64,000 bases of DNA, from positions 1 to 64,000 of the forward strand of contig NZ_CABKRX010000057.1 in NCBI RefSeq assembly GCF_902374955.1, written 5' to 3'. Shown here one piece after another: positions 25,040 to 33,748 of this stretch. The notes beneath the pieces were generated by a model. The model did no database searches. It was not told where the DNA came from and was given only the letters and a program-made list of their open reading frames with translations. Each line of letters begins with the position of its first letter. Position 1 is the stretch's first letter. Source of the stretch: Bacillus massilioanorexius. GTDB taxonomy: Bacteria > Bacillota > Bacilli > Bacillales > DSM-1321. A program made the translations under genes and the position numbers.

Positions 25040-26120
25040 GCGGTTTTCTCCTTTTCTCAGGGAATGAACCTCTCACTACAAACTGATCATCCTCATAATA
25101 GACATGAAGCTGACCACCTAATTCCATCATTCTTTTTTTCATGTTTTCTAATCCAAAACCATAGAAAATTGGATTTTTCTTTTCAACCTTGTTTTTTACA
25201 GTAAATTCAAGATCTTCTGTAGCCGTTTTGCTTAGAATCACCTTCACTTCACGAGAATAAGCATGTTTCATTGCATTTGTTAGAGCTTCCTGGAGCATTC
25301 GATATAGCATAACATTCTGCTCGTTAGAAAGTGTCAAAGATAACACTCCTTTTTTTGTAGTAAAAGCTATATAAATATGACTTTCAGATTCTAGCTTTCT
25401 TATTAACTGTACAACCGAGCCTATTCCCTCATGCTCTTCAGTTTGCAATGCTTTCACTGCTAGTCTAGTTTCCTGCAAACTGTCTTCTGCTAGCTGAAAT
25501 AAATCTTTATAATTGTCATCGTTATTCATTGCTTTCATTTTTATAAGCATAAGCAATGAGGTTAATTTATGACCAACTGAATCATGAATATCACGAGCAA
25601 TTCTTGTTCTTTCTTCTAAACGTGCTACTTTTTCATTTTTATAGGCGAGCCGCTTTAATTGTCGATATTCTTGTAGAAGTCCGTTATATAAATCAGTCTT
25701 CTCTTCATTTTGTAATTGCTGTTGTTTATATAATAATGAAAAACTCATTATGCCTAACAAGAACAATCCCCATTCGATTATCATATTTTGATGGTAGATT
25801 AACTGAATAATAATAGATATGGTCAATATGCATGTTTGCACAACATACTTTTTAAAGGGGACGTCCATTAATGAATCAAAGTGGATGTAAAGCATAATAA
25901 AAAGCATAATACTATTCGAACTGCCTATATATAAAATATGCAAAATTATAAATTGAATATACTGAAAATAATACCGATGTTTAAGGGGAGCTGCTAAATA
26001 ATATAATGCTGTAGAACAAGCCATGCCAAGTAAAAAATAGGATAAATACTCATTTGTCCACTCATAAGTAAAAAACACACCGTAAAGCAGCAAAAAAATA
26101 ACCAATCGGATATACCCCAT
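25017..26120 (-). CDS. Sensor histidine kinase, NarX/DesK type (LnrJ-like)
   Basis: Membrane kinase of 367 residues. The N-terminal half has five to six hydrophobic segments with short loops and no large extracytoplasmic domain, typical of kinases that sense the membrane itself. The HisKA_3 phosphoacceptor is His in RIARDIHDSVGHKLTS (about residue 178). The HATPase domain shows the N box EALTNAMKHA and G box GFGLENMKKRM. It overlaps the regulator gene, so the pair is coupled. It lies next to the LnrLMN-like exporter. Confidence 0.88.
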   Translation of the reverse strand: MGYIRLVIFLLLYGVFFTYEWTNEYLSYFLLGMACSTALYYLAAPLKHRYYFQYIQFIILHILYIGSSNSIMLFIMLYIHFDSLMDVPFKKYVVQTCILTISIIIQLIYHQNMIIEWGLFLLGIMSFSLLYKQQQLQNEEKTDLYNGLLQEYRQLKRLAYKNEKVARLEERTRIARDIHDSVGHKLTSLLMLIKMKAMNNDDNYKDLFQLAEDSLQETRLAVKALQTEEHEGIGSVVQLIRKLESESHIYIAFTTKKGVLSLTLSNEQNVMLYRMLQEALTNAMKHAYSREVKVILSKTATEDLEFTVKNKVEKKNPIFYGFGLENMKKRMMELGGQLHVYYEDDQFVVRGSFPEKRRKPHAKTIGS

Positions 26121-26222
26121 CTTTCATAACCACCTTTGTATCGCTACTTAAAAAATAACAATAAATTGTGCAAATAACAAGGCTGTGGAAGCAAGAAGGG
26201 TTTTATATTATTTACGTAAAAT

Positions 26223-26466
26223 AAAAGGCTGTTTTCACTAACTTTATCGTCCATGAATATATAGTGAAATTGGCTGAGTTAAACTCCACTCCAGGATGTT
26301 CGCTTTCTCAGAGGCGGGCGGTGAGCATCCTCGGTACATAGTGCCTGTGGGATTTCACTCCCGCTGCTCCCACAGAAATCTCACGAACCTTGCCTTCAAT
26401 CAAACTTTTTATAATAAGTTTATTTACCGTACTTATTTCAATACAACATTTTTTAGAAAACACCCA
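26223..26466 (+). repeat. Dispersed intergenic repeat, copy B (most complete)
   Basis: About 244 bp. Starts AAAAGGCTGTTTTCACTAAC and ends TTTTTTAGAAAACACCC, so the ends are imperfect inverted repeats (GGCTGTTTTC / GAAAACACCC). The core has CACTCCAGGATGTTCGCTTT, GGCGGGCGGTGAGCATCCTC and CTCCCACAGAAATCTCAC. I recognise it as a member of a GC-richer repeat common between genes in Bacillaceae genomes. It has no coding potential. It borders the two-component/ABC module on its prmC side. Confidence 0.75.
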
Positions 26467-26520
26467 ATAAAAAAGGCCGCCCTATAAGTCATTGTAGAAA
26501 ACTTATAAAACCGCCTATTT
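26467..26520 (-). terminator. Probable terminator of prfA-prmC
   Basis: Imperfect stem AGGCGGTTTTATAAGT / ACTTATAGGGCGGCCT followed by TTTTTATTGG on the minus strand, 10 bp after the prmC stop. The pairing has several mismatches in the lower stem. Confidence 0.6.
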
Positions 26521-26529
26521 AACGGATGA

Positions 26530-27393
26530 TTATTTCTTTCTTTCCGCAAAAACCATCCTGTCTTTCCCATTAATATCATATTCAATTGAAACACTCGCTT
26601 CTGGTAAAGCCCGTTTCAACAAGTCAGCTACTTGTGTTCCTTGTCCAGCACCAATTTCAAATCCAATCAGATATGTGTCATTTACAACAAGAGGAAGTTC
26701 CTCCATAAATCGTCGATATAAGTCTAACCCATCTTCTCCAGCGAATAAAGCAGTATGTGGCTCATAGTCCGTCACTACATTCGACATCGTTTCAATATCT
26801 TGATTAGGTATATAAGGAGGATTAGAAAGAACAATCTCGAACTTCTGATTAGCTTTAATAAATGGTTGAAGTAAATCGCCCTGTACAAAAGTCAGATTTG
26901 CTTTTAGCTCTTGTGCATTGTCCTTAGCTACATCTAAAGCATTCTCCATCAAATCACTAGCTGTCACTTGAAGAGCGGGCTTTTCAAGCTTTAGTGTAAT
27001 AGCAATTGCACCACTTCCTGTTCCAACATCAATCAATCGCAAATTTGATTGATCTGGAAAAATGGATGGTATCTTATTCAATGTATGATATACAAGCTCT
27101 TCTGTTTCAGGACGCGGTATTAAGACTTGTTCATTGACTTTAAATGTGCGCCCATAAAATTCTTCGTAGCCAATTAAGTATTGAACAGGTACTCCTTTCA
27201 CATGCTCCGAAACAAATGATTCAAATTGACTCCACACAGTATCACTTAATTCATCTTGAAGATTTGCAAATAATTGAGAACGAGAACATTGTAATAAATG
27301 TCTTAATATTAACTCACCAGCATTTTCATCACGTTTATGTTCTTTTAAAAAAGAAGAAGCCCAATGGAGGGCTTCATATATTCTTTTACTCAA
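26530..27393 (-). CDS. prmC: Release factor glutamine methyltransferase
   Basis: Methylates the Gln of the GGQ motif in peptide-chain release factors. The 287-residue product has the N-terminal helical domain, the SAM-binding loop DVGTGSGAIAITL and the catalytic NPPY motif in VLSNPPYIPN. It starts with TTG 27393, 3 bp after the prfA stop, with AAGGTGA upstream. Co-transcription with its substrate gene prfA is the standard arrangement. Confidence 0.96.
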   Translation of the reverse strand: MSKRIYEALHWASSFLKEHKRDENAGELILRHLLQCSRSQLFANLQDELSDTVWSQFESFVSEHVKGVPVQYLIGYEEFYGRTFKVNEQVLIPRPETEELVYHTLNKIPSIFPDQSNLRLIDVGTGSGAIAITLKLEKPALQVTASDLMENALDVAKDNAQELKANLTFVQGDLLQPFIKANQKFEIVLSNPPYIPNQDIETMSNVVTDYEPHTALFAGEDGLDLYRRFMEELPLVVNDTYLIGFEIGAGQGTQVADLLKRALPEASVSIEYDINGKDRMVFAERKK

Positions 27394-27396
27394 GGC

Positions 27397-28467
27397 TTAT
27401 TCACCTTCACTTTGTAGCTTACTAGCTTGATCTTCAATAATTAATGCATCGATTACTTCGTCTAGCTTACCTTCCATAATTTGATCCAGCTTTTGGATTG
27501 TTAAACCAATACGGTGGTCCGTTACACGATTTTGTGGGTAGTTATACGTACGAATACGCTCAGAGCGATCCCCTGTACCAACAGCTAGCTTACGATTCTG
27601 ATCGTATTCAGCTTGTGCTTCGCTTTGGAACTTATCATAAACACGAGCACGCAATACTTTCATCGCTTTATCTCTATTTTTATGCTGAGACTTCTCATCC
27701 TGACACGTAACAACAATACCTGTCGGAATGTGTGTTAACCTTACCGCTGACATTGTTGTATTAACACTTTGACCACCAGCACCTGAAGATGCATACGTAT
27801 CAAAACGGATATCTTTGTCATGAATTTCAACTTCTACATCTTCCGTTTCAGGTAAAACAACTACTGTAGCTGTTGATGTATGAATTCTTCCACCAGATTC
27901 CGTTTCAGGAACACGTTGCACTCGATGTGCACCATTTTCAAACTTCAGCTTAGAATAAGCACCATTACCATTAATCATAAAAATAATTTCTTTAAAGCCA
28001 CCTAAACCAGTTGCATTCGCTTCTATAACTTCTGTTTTCCAGCCTTGCATCTCAGCATAACGGCTGTACATGCGATATAGATTTCCTGCAAATAGAGCTG
28101 CCTCGTCTCCACCTGCTGCACCGCGAATCTCCATAATAACGTTTTTATCATCATTAGGGTCCTTTGGAATAAGAAGGATTTTCAATTTCTCTTCTAAGCT
28201 TGTCATCGTTGCACTAAGCTCACTTACTTCTTCTTTTACCATTTCACGCATATCGTCATCTAGCTTTTCCTCAAGCATTGATTTAGCATCATTATATTGC
28301 TCACGAATATCTTTATACTCACGATAAGCTTCAACAGTTGCTTGAATGCCAGATTGTTCTTTTGAATATTCTCTTAACCTTTTAGGATCATTTACAACAT
28401 CTGGATCACTTAAAAGTTCATTTAATTGATCATAACGATCTTCTACTGCCTGTAATCGATCTATCAC
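27397..28467 (-). CDS. prfA: Peptide chain release factor 1
   Basis: Terminates translation at UAA and UAG. The codon-recognition region reads HRVQRVPETESGGRIHTS (the PxT motif of RF1), and the peptidyl-tRNA hydrolysis motif is SSGAGGQSVNTT. The length of 356 residues is normal. The start is GTG 28467, preceded by GAGGTG. It is followed directly by prmC. Confidence 0.97.
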   Translation of the reverse strand: MIDRLQAVEDRYDQLNELLSDPDVVNDPKRLREYSKEQSGIQATVEAYREYKDIREQYNDAKSMLEEKLDDDMREMVKEEVSELSATMTSLEEKLKILLIPKDPNDDKNVIMEIRGAAGGDEAALFAGNLYRMYSRYAEMQGWKTEVIEANATGLGGFKEIIFMINGNGAYSKLKFENGAHRVQRVPETESGGRIHTSTATVVVLPETEDVEVEIHDKDIRFDTYASSGAGGQSVNTTMSAVRLTHIPTGIVVTCQDEKSQHKNRDKAMKVLRARVYDKFQSEAQAEYDQNRKLAVGTGDRSERIRTYNYPQNRVTDHRIGLTIQKLDQIMEGKLDEVIDALIIEDQASKLQSEGE

Positions 28468-28585
28468 AGTTTTTCACCTCGAATTTTTTCCATACCATAT
28501 CTATTATATTATGACGCTGAATGAAGGTCAAAAGTCCTTCGATTTTATTTTTAAAGGATTTCTAACGCTTCTTAGCTTGTTCTAC

Positions 28586-28632
28586 TATAAAAAATAGTAG
28601 TGCAAACCAATGATTTGATCCACACTACTATT
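28586..28632 (-). terminator. Terminator of the O-antigen-ligase-like gene
   Basis: Arms AATAGTAGTG (28593-28602) and CACTACTATT (28623-28632), followed on the minus strand by TTTTTATAG. It lies about 22 bp downstream of the stop codon. Confidence 0.8.
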
Positions 28633-28654
28633 GTGCTTTATCTAACTTTGCTAA

Positions 28655-30127
28655 TTAGTTATTGATTGGACCTTCTTTTAGCTCTCGATTTTTCGCAAAT
28701 ACTATACCTAATAATCCAAACATATAAACTGTAACTGTTTTATCTTCCCAAACGTTATATACTATGCAACTAGCAACTACGGCTAGGAATAATAACAGGG
28801 TGAACATCGTTTCAGATTGCTTTCTATATTTAACTAAGAAAACGAAAATAGAGATTAAAAACACCGCGAAAGCTAGTACACCTAAAACACCTGTTTGAGC
28901 AATAACTTGGATGTACTGATTATCTGTATAGATTCCCTCACGCATCTCATATTTTTCATATATAGGCGATCCATATCCAAGGGAAGCTGAATCTCCAAAA
29001 GTGGCAAAGCCTGATCCAATGATTGGATAATCTTTAAACACTTCAAAGCCTTTTTTTACAATCCATAAGCGTCCACCAGTGGCACTTTTACTTAATGTAT
29101 CTTTTTCAAAAGTCTCTTTTAAGCGATCGGTCTGTGAATTTCCTTCGTCTTCACCAGAATCAACACCTGGTTCTTCCGGCACTTCTGTAGCAGTTGAGTG
29201 AAAATCTAAAGCTTTTGTTACTGGCTCCACTACATACAATGCTAGAATAGCTGATAGGACAAAGACTCCTGCAATTTGGAAAACATTCTTCCAACTTCTT
29301 TTCCAAACCACATATACAAGTAAAGATACCCCTAAAGCTAATGCAGTTCCACGTGAATATGTTAAAACACTCGTAACTCCCATTAAAATGATACCAACCC
29401 AAACTAGCTTATTCTTCCATCCAGTTAGTTGGGACTTAAGGTAGAATGAAAGGAATAACGCGATGACAAGGAATGATGCTAGTACATTAGGGTTCTTCGC
29501 AAGCCCATACACGCGTCCTCCATTTGTTGGACTGATGGCAAAGCCTTCCCACGCTGATGGAAATAGCATCGTTTTGTCAGAAATCTTTTCAATAATACCA
29601 AAAACAGATAAAACGATAGCTACAATGAAGGTTGTCCATAAATACCATTGAAAATCTTCTTTTTTAAATACTAAGCGCTTCATGATGTAAAACACAAGAT
29701 ATGCAAGTAAAAATGCTCGCAATTGCGTAATAATAGCTGAAATTGAAACATCATTTAAAAAGGCTGAAACAGCTCCGATTGCACAAAAAGCTAGAAAGGC
29801 TATTTCAAACCAGTGAAAGCGAAATAAGCTAGTAAGTTGCTTTCTTGATGCTACCAGAATGTGCAGTAAACCACCAAAAATAATGATTTCCCCCACTGCT
29901 TTAAGGTCTCCGTTCATTTCAATAAAGAACGAACGCGCTGGAAAATATATTAACAAGAAAGCTAAACCTTTTGTTGGAAATAAAAAAGTATAGACTAATA
30001 ATCCAGCATACAATACTAAACTAATAATAGTAGATGGGACCACAAGCGACAGTGCAAATACGAGTAGCAAGGCTATAAAACCAATTATTTGCACAGATGT
30101 TGAATTCAAATTCCCTTTTTTCATCAT
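28655..30127 (-). CDS. O-antigen ligase / polymerase family membrane protein
   Basis: Polytopic membrane protein of 490 residues with about 11-12 hydrophobic segments. The large extracytoplasmic loop (about 300-400) contains the Wzy/WaaL pattern: a charged Glu/Asp-rich stretch, then GRLWIVKKGFEVFKDYPIIG and later TDNQYIQVIAQTGVLGVLAF. Such proteins transfer or polymerise polysaccharide on undecaprenyl carriers. It stands alone between prfA and tdk, without glycosyltransferases nearby, so the glycan is unknown. Tandem ATGs follow GAGGAG. Its own promoter and terminator make it monocistronic. Confidence 0.8.
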   Translation of the reverse strand: MMKKGNLNSTSVQIIGFIALLLVFALSLVVPSTIISLVLYAGLLVYTFLFPTKGLAFLLIYFPARSFFIEMNGDLKAVGEIIIFGGLLHILVASRKQLTSLFRFHWFEIAFLAFCAIGAVSAFLNDVSISAIITQLRAFLLAYLVFYIMKRLVFKKEDFQWYLWTTFIVAIVLSVFGIIEKISDKTMLFPSAWEGFAISPTNGGRVYGLAKNPNVLASFLVIALFLSFYLKSQLTGWKNKLVWVGIILMGVTSVLTYSRGTALALGVSLLVYVVWKRSWKNVFQIAGVFVLSAILALYVVEPVTKALDFHSTATEVPEEPGVDSGEDEGNSQTDRLKETFEKDTLSKSATGGRLWIVKKGFEVFKDYPIIGSGFATFGDSASLGYGSPIYEKYEMREGIYTDNQYIQVIAQTGVLGVLAFAVFLISIFVFLVKYRKQSETMFTLLLFLAVVASCIVYNVWEDKTVTVYMFGLLGIVFAKNRELKEGPINN

Positions 30128-30290
30128 ATGAAATCTCCTCTATTTATAATCCTTTATTTGCTTTAAAAGGAACGATTAAAAATCGATAAAAACCATTAAG
30201 ATTGTATCATATTATTCAAGCTTTTGTGTAAAAATATTTACCTTGGATAAGCATTATTCCTTTACTTATCCAATCTCCCCTTTTTCAACA

Positions 30291-30336
30291 TAAAGAAAAA
30301 GCAGTGTGTGTATAGACTTCTCCACAATGCTTTTTC
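30291..30336 (-). terminator. Terminator of tdk
   Basis: Arms GAAAAAGCAGTGTG (30295-30308) and CACAATGCTTTTTC (30323-30336) with one mismatch, ending in CTTTTTCTTTATG on the minus strand. Confidence 0.8.
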
Positions 30337-30355
30337 AGAATAAATTTATATGTTC

Positions 30356-30979
30356 CTATATGACATTATTTACTTCCTTAGGAGAACATGGAGCTTCCGC
30401 ATCTCTACCAGGTACTTCATGATGATGGCGACATCTTGGCTCATATGCTTCTGATGCTCCAACTAAAATAATTGGATCATGATAATTAGCAGGTCTATCA
30501 TTAATCAAACGTTGTGTTCTACTAGCTGCTCTACCACAAACTGCACATACTGCTTGAAGTTTGGTAACTGACTCTGCAAGCGATAACAGCTTAGGTACTG
30601 GTCCGAATGGCTCACCACGGAAATCTTGATCTAGTCCTGCTAAAATCACTCGATATCCACTATCCGCAAGCTGCTGAGCTACCTCAACAATTTCTTCATC
30701 AAAAAACTGCACTTCATCAATAGCAATTACATCAAATTGCTCATCTACGTGATCAAAGATATCTGTTGATTTGACGATGGATTTAGCCCAAACAGATGTC
30801 CCATTATGAGAAACAACTGCTTCTTCCGCGTATCTATTATCGATTGCTGGCTTAAACACGACTGTCTTTTGTCGTGCAAATTGTGTACGACGAACTCGTC
30901 TAATTAGTTCTTCTGATTTTCCCGAAAACATACTACCACAAATTAGTTCCATCCACCCTGCTGGTTTTTTTTCGTACAC
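30356..30979 (-). CDS. tdk: Thymidine kinase (type II)
   Basis: Phosphorylates thymidine to dTMP in nucleoside salvage. The 207-residue product has the P-loop ICGSMFSGKSEEL, the catalytic region IAIDEVQFFDEEI and a lasso domain with zinc ligands CAVCGRAA and a later Cys in YEPRCRHHH. The GTG start at 30979 follows AAGGAGAG. It lies between the O-antigen-ligase-like gene and rpmE, as expected from the Bacillus order. Confidence 0.96.
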   Translation of the reverse strand: MYEKKPAGWMELICGSMFSGKSEELIRRVRRTQFARQKTVVFKPAIDNRYAEEAVVSHNGTSVWAKSIVKSTDIFDHVDEQFDVIAIDEVQFFDEEIVEVAQQLADSGYRVILAGLDQDFRGEPFGPVPKLLSLAESVTKLQAVCAVCGRAASRTQRLINDRPANYHDPIILVGASEAYEPRCRHHHEVPGRDAEAPCSPKEVNNVI

Positions 30980-31139
30980 GAAATCATCTCTCCTTCCTAT
31001 GTAAAGCCACTAACATAGGTAGTGCTTCATCTTAATCGATTCTTCTATTGTAACCTAAAATAGGCTTAACTTTCGCTGATTTATTTAAAAATAGATGTGT
31101 TAAACTTCTTCTTGTTACTAATGAATCCAACTCGTTCGT

Positions 31140-31240
31140 TTCATGCTGACCGAGTGCACCAAACCTCTTCTCTGTGATTTCTTGTCTGTATCCCTTCTCC
31201 CACAAGAGTCTCACGGCTTTGCATCACACGCTCAAGCATA
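31140..31240 (+). repeat. Dispersed repeat fragment, copy E (degenerate)
   Basis: CTTCTCCCACAAGAGTCTCA followed by CGGCTTTGCATCACACGCTC resembles the right-central part of copy B (CTGCTCCCACAGAAATCTCA, CGAACCTTGCC). It lies in the 360-bp gap between tdk and rpmE, which holds no credible gene; two short minus-strand frames here look like chance. Confidence 0.45.
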
Positions 31241-31290
31241 TAACTATTTTGTTGAAAATAAGTTATAAATATATATAAATTCCTAGTCAA

Positions 31291-31323
31291 AGAAAAAACA
31301 GGCAAGAAAATGTGCTTGCCTGT
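31291..31323 (-). terminator. Terminator of rpmE
   Basis: Perfect arms ACAGGCAAG (31299-31307) and CTTGCCTGT (31315-31323), then TTTTTTCTTTG on the minus strand. Confidence 0.9.
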
Positions 31324-31339
31324 CTTTATACAATAATAA

Positions 31340-31549
31340 TTATTGTTGAGTTTTGATACCATATTTTTTGTTGAAGCGATCAACACGGCCACCAGCTTCA
31401 GCAAATTTTTGACGTCCAGTGTAGAATGGATGGCACTCAGAACAAGTCTCAACTCTAATATCTTCTTTTACTGAACCAGTTTCAAATTCGTTACCACAAG
31501 CACACTTAACAGTGATTTTGTTGTAATTTGGATGAATTCCTGCTTTCAT
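31340..31549 (-). CDS. rpmE: 50S ribosomal protein L31, zinc-binding type
   Basis: Ribosomal large-subunit protein of 69 residues. It begins MKAGIHPNYNKITVKCACGN and has the four zinc ligands of the C+ form (CAC and ETCSECHPF), so it is rpmE rather than the zinc-independent ytiA type. I place the start at ATG 31549 because GGAAGGAGCTGAAAAGA lies upstream; the longer frame only reads through the leader. A consensus promoter lies about 100 bp upstream. Confidence 0.96.
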   Translation of the reverse strand: MKAGIHPNYNKITVKCACGNEFETGSVKEDIRVETCSECHPFYTGRQKFAEAGGRVDRFNKKYGIKTQQ

Positions 31550-31646
31550 TCTTTTCAGCTCCTTCCGCCCTGAATCATTTCCTGAATCAGAGTTATATGT
31601 TGAAAGGTAAAAGAACCTCTCAGCTTCATAATCAAACATGCTTTTT

Positions 31647-31675
31647 ATTATATCAAGCGATAAATGGATTTGCAA
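31647..31675 (-). promoter_or_regulatory. Sigma-A promoter of rpmE with a ~90-nt leader
   Basis: TTGCAA (31670-31675) and TATAAT (31647-31652) with a 17-bp spacer. Transcription would begin near 31640 and leave about 90 nt of leader before the L31 start. That leader contains short pairable segments (AGAGGT / ACCTTT), long enough for r-protein autoregulation, but I cannot show it. Confidence 0.75.
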
Positions 31676-31722
31676 CTTAATGTTATGTCATACGACAATT
31701 ATTTACAAATATTATTTTGGTA

Positions 31723-33009
31723 TTACGTCTCTGTTCTTTTACGACGAGAACTCGGGCTTTTCATTTCAACATCTAGTATATTAAAAAATTCTTCATTACT
31801 CTTAGTTTGTCTAAGTTTACGCAAAAATTTCTCTGCAAAATCTGGAGTATCAGACATCGTTTTTCGTATAGCCCAAAGCTTATCTAGCTGATCTTTCGGG
31901 ATAAGCAGTTCCTCTTTACGAGTACCTGAGCGTCGAATATCAATGGCTGGGAAAATTCTTCTTTCTGCCAATGAACGATCTAAATGAAGTTCCATATTAC
32001 CAGTACCTTTGAATTCTTCATAAATAACATCATCCATACGTGAACCAGTGTCAATTAATGCTGTCGCTAAAATAGTTAAGCTACCGCCCTCTTCAATATT
32101 TCGCGCTGCTCCAAAGAATCGTTTTGGACGGTGAAAAGCAGCTGGATCAATCCCACCTGAAAGAGTCCTTCCACTTGGTGGAATATATAAATTATAAGCA
32201 CGTGCTAAACGAGTGATACTATCCATTAAAATGATTACATCTCTCTTATGCTCAACAAGTCTCATCGCTCTTTCTAAAACAAGCTCTGCCACCTTAATAT
32301 GATTCTCAGGTAGCTCATCAAATGTAGAACTTACTACATCACCTGCAACAGAACGTTCAATATCCGTTACTTCTTCAGGACGTTCATCAATGAGAAGAAC
32401 AATTAATTCTGCTTCTGGATGATTTGTTGTAATGGCATTTGCTACTTCTTTAATCAGCATCGTCTTACCTGCTTTAGGTGGAGCGACAATGAGACCACGT
32501 TGCCCAAAACCGACAGGAGCAAGTACATCCATAATTCTTGTTGATAAATTTCGTTGTGAAGTTTCTAATTTTATTTGACGGTTAGGATATAAAGGAGTTA
32601 AACCAGGGAAATGCACTCTTTCTTTTGCTGTTTCAGGATCATCTCCATTAACAGCTTCTACATGAAGTAGACCGTAATATCTCTCATTCTCTTTTGGCGG
32701 TCTAACCTTCCCTGATACTTTATCTCCATTTCTTAAATCAAAACGACGAATTTGTGAAGCAGAAATGTAAATATCTTCCGAACTTGGAGAGTAGTTAATC
32801 GGACGAAGGAAGCCAAAACCTTCAGACGGAATAATTTCCAGTACGCCCTCCATGAATAATAATCCATCTTGCTCTGCCTGCGCTTTTAAAATGGCAAAAA
32901 TCAGTTCCTTTTTGGTCAATTTGCTGTAATAGGAAATTCTGTACTCTTTAGCTAATTCGTATAGCTCTTTTAATTTCATGTCCTCTAAATGAGAAATGGT
33001 TAAATTCAT
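31723..33009 (-). CDS. rho: Transcription termination factor Rho
   Basis: Hexameric RNA helicase that ends transcripts at rut sites. The start is ATG 33009 (MNLTISHLEDMKLKEL), which lines up with other Bacillus Rho proteins; 14 codons upstream in frame are not family-like. The 428-residue product has the N-terminal helical domain, the RNA-binding fold with GFGFLRP, the P-loop VAPPKAGKTMLIKE and the Walker B region VIILMDSITRLARAYN with the Q/R-loop segment. The upstream ribosome-binding site is weak (GTGGTG), which may suit the known autoregulation of rho. Confidence 0.96.
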   Translation of the reverse strand: MNLTISHLEDMKLKELYELAKEYRISYYSKLTKKELIFAILKAQAEQDGLLFMEGVLEIIPSEGFGFLRPINYSPSSEDIYISASQIRRFDLRNGDKVSGKVRPPKENERYYGLLHVEAVNGDDPETAKERVHFPGLTPLYPNRQIKLETSQRNLSTRIMDVLAPVGFGQRGLIVAPPKAGKTMLIKEVANAITTNHPEAELIVLLIDERPEEVTDIERSVAGDVVSSTFDELPENHIKVAELVLERAMRLVEHKRDVIILMDSITRLARAYNLYIPPSGRTLSGGIDPAAFHRPKRFFGAARNIEEGGSLTILATALIDTGSRMDDVIYEEFKGTGNMELHLDRSLAERRIFPAIDIRRSGTRKEELLIPKDQLDKLWAIRKTMSDTPDFAEKFLRKLRQTKSNEEFFNILDVEMKSPSSRRKRTET

Positions 33010-33051
33010 ATGTACACCACACTTTATAGTAATAACAATAATAATTGGCAT

Positions 33052-33668
33052 TTCATCATACTATTCAGCTATAAATATTTATAAATTAAATAAGGGTTCT
33101 TAATTAATAGCTATTGAAGATTGATATTGAAGGAAAGTGCCAAATAACATTTGAAAATCAGGGGTAATTTGCAGAATTACAATTTTACAATTGATTAATA
33201 CATTTATTGTACTTCTATAAATAAAATTGTTCAACAAATAACACGATAACAATACGAAAAACAGATGTTAGGCTTTGTCGACCTTATATTATGTAAATTT
33301 TACTAGTTCTTAATACTCTATATGAAATCCATTTTGGATAATTTATTTCTTCATTTCATATCTTCTGTTGAATGATAAAATAAAAAGCTCAACTGAATTG
33401 TTAGGCTTTAAACAAACATATAAACTATTTATTTTTTCGCATTCATCTTTAAGAATGTTGTTTCTACTACATATTATCCATTTTATATCCAACATCGTCT
33501 ATTTTACTCAAAAATATTCAAAAAATAAATATTTTTTCGAATTTAATTGCATAATTTTGAGAATAAAAGTTTAAAAAGAACATTTTTTTCTTTTTTCCCT
33601 ATTCCTTTTCTATTTTTATTCCTGGTTAATAAGCACATCAACATATAAAAGAATGGTACATTTTAGAC
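33052..33668. other. Gene-free AT-rich stretch between rho and glpX
   Basis: Over 600 bp with no credible coding sequence on either strand. A 68-codon plus-strand frame at 33368 lacks a ribosome-binding site and has low-complexity composition. The region probably holds the rho promoter and leader. I found no riboswitch or intact repeat. Confidence 0.5.
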
Positions 33669-33717
33669 AAAAAGAGGGTTTATGGTAAAAAACGTCTTCA
33701 CCTAACCCTCTTTTCTT
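33669..33717 (-). terminator. Terminator of glpX
   Basis: Arms AAAAAGAGGGTT (33669-33680) and AACCCTCTTTT (33704-33714) around a 23-nt loop; the minus strand continues TTTTTGTC. Located about 35 bp after the glpX stop. Confidence 0.75.
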
Positions 33718-33748
33718 ATTAAAAATTAGAAGAATATCTAAACATCTA

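Noticed and set aside
26296..26487. Plus-strand frame of 63 codons
   Set aside because: Lies wholly inside repeat copy B; its codons follow the repeat sequence and it has no ribosome-binding site.
31032..31452. Two overlapping minus-strand frames between tdk and rpmE
   Set aside because: One runs into rpmE in another frame, the other covers a decayed repeat; both lack ribosome-binding sites and domain-like composition.
33368..33574. Plus-strand frame of 68 codons in the rho-glpX gap
   Set aside because: Low-complexity Phe/Ile/Lys composition expected of AT-rich non-coding DNA and no ribosome-binding site.
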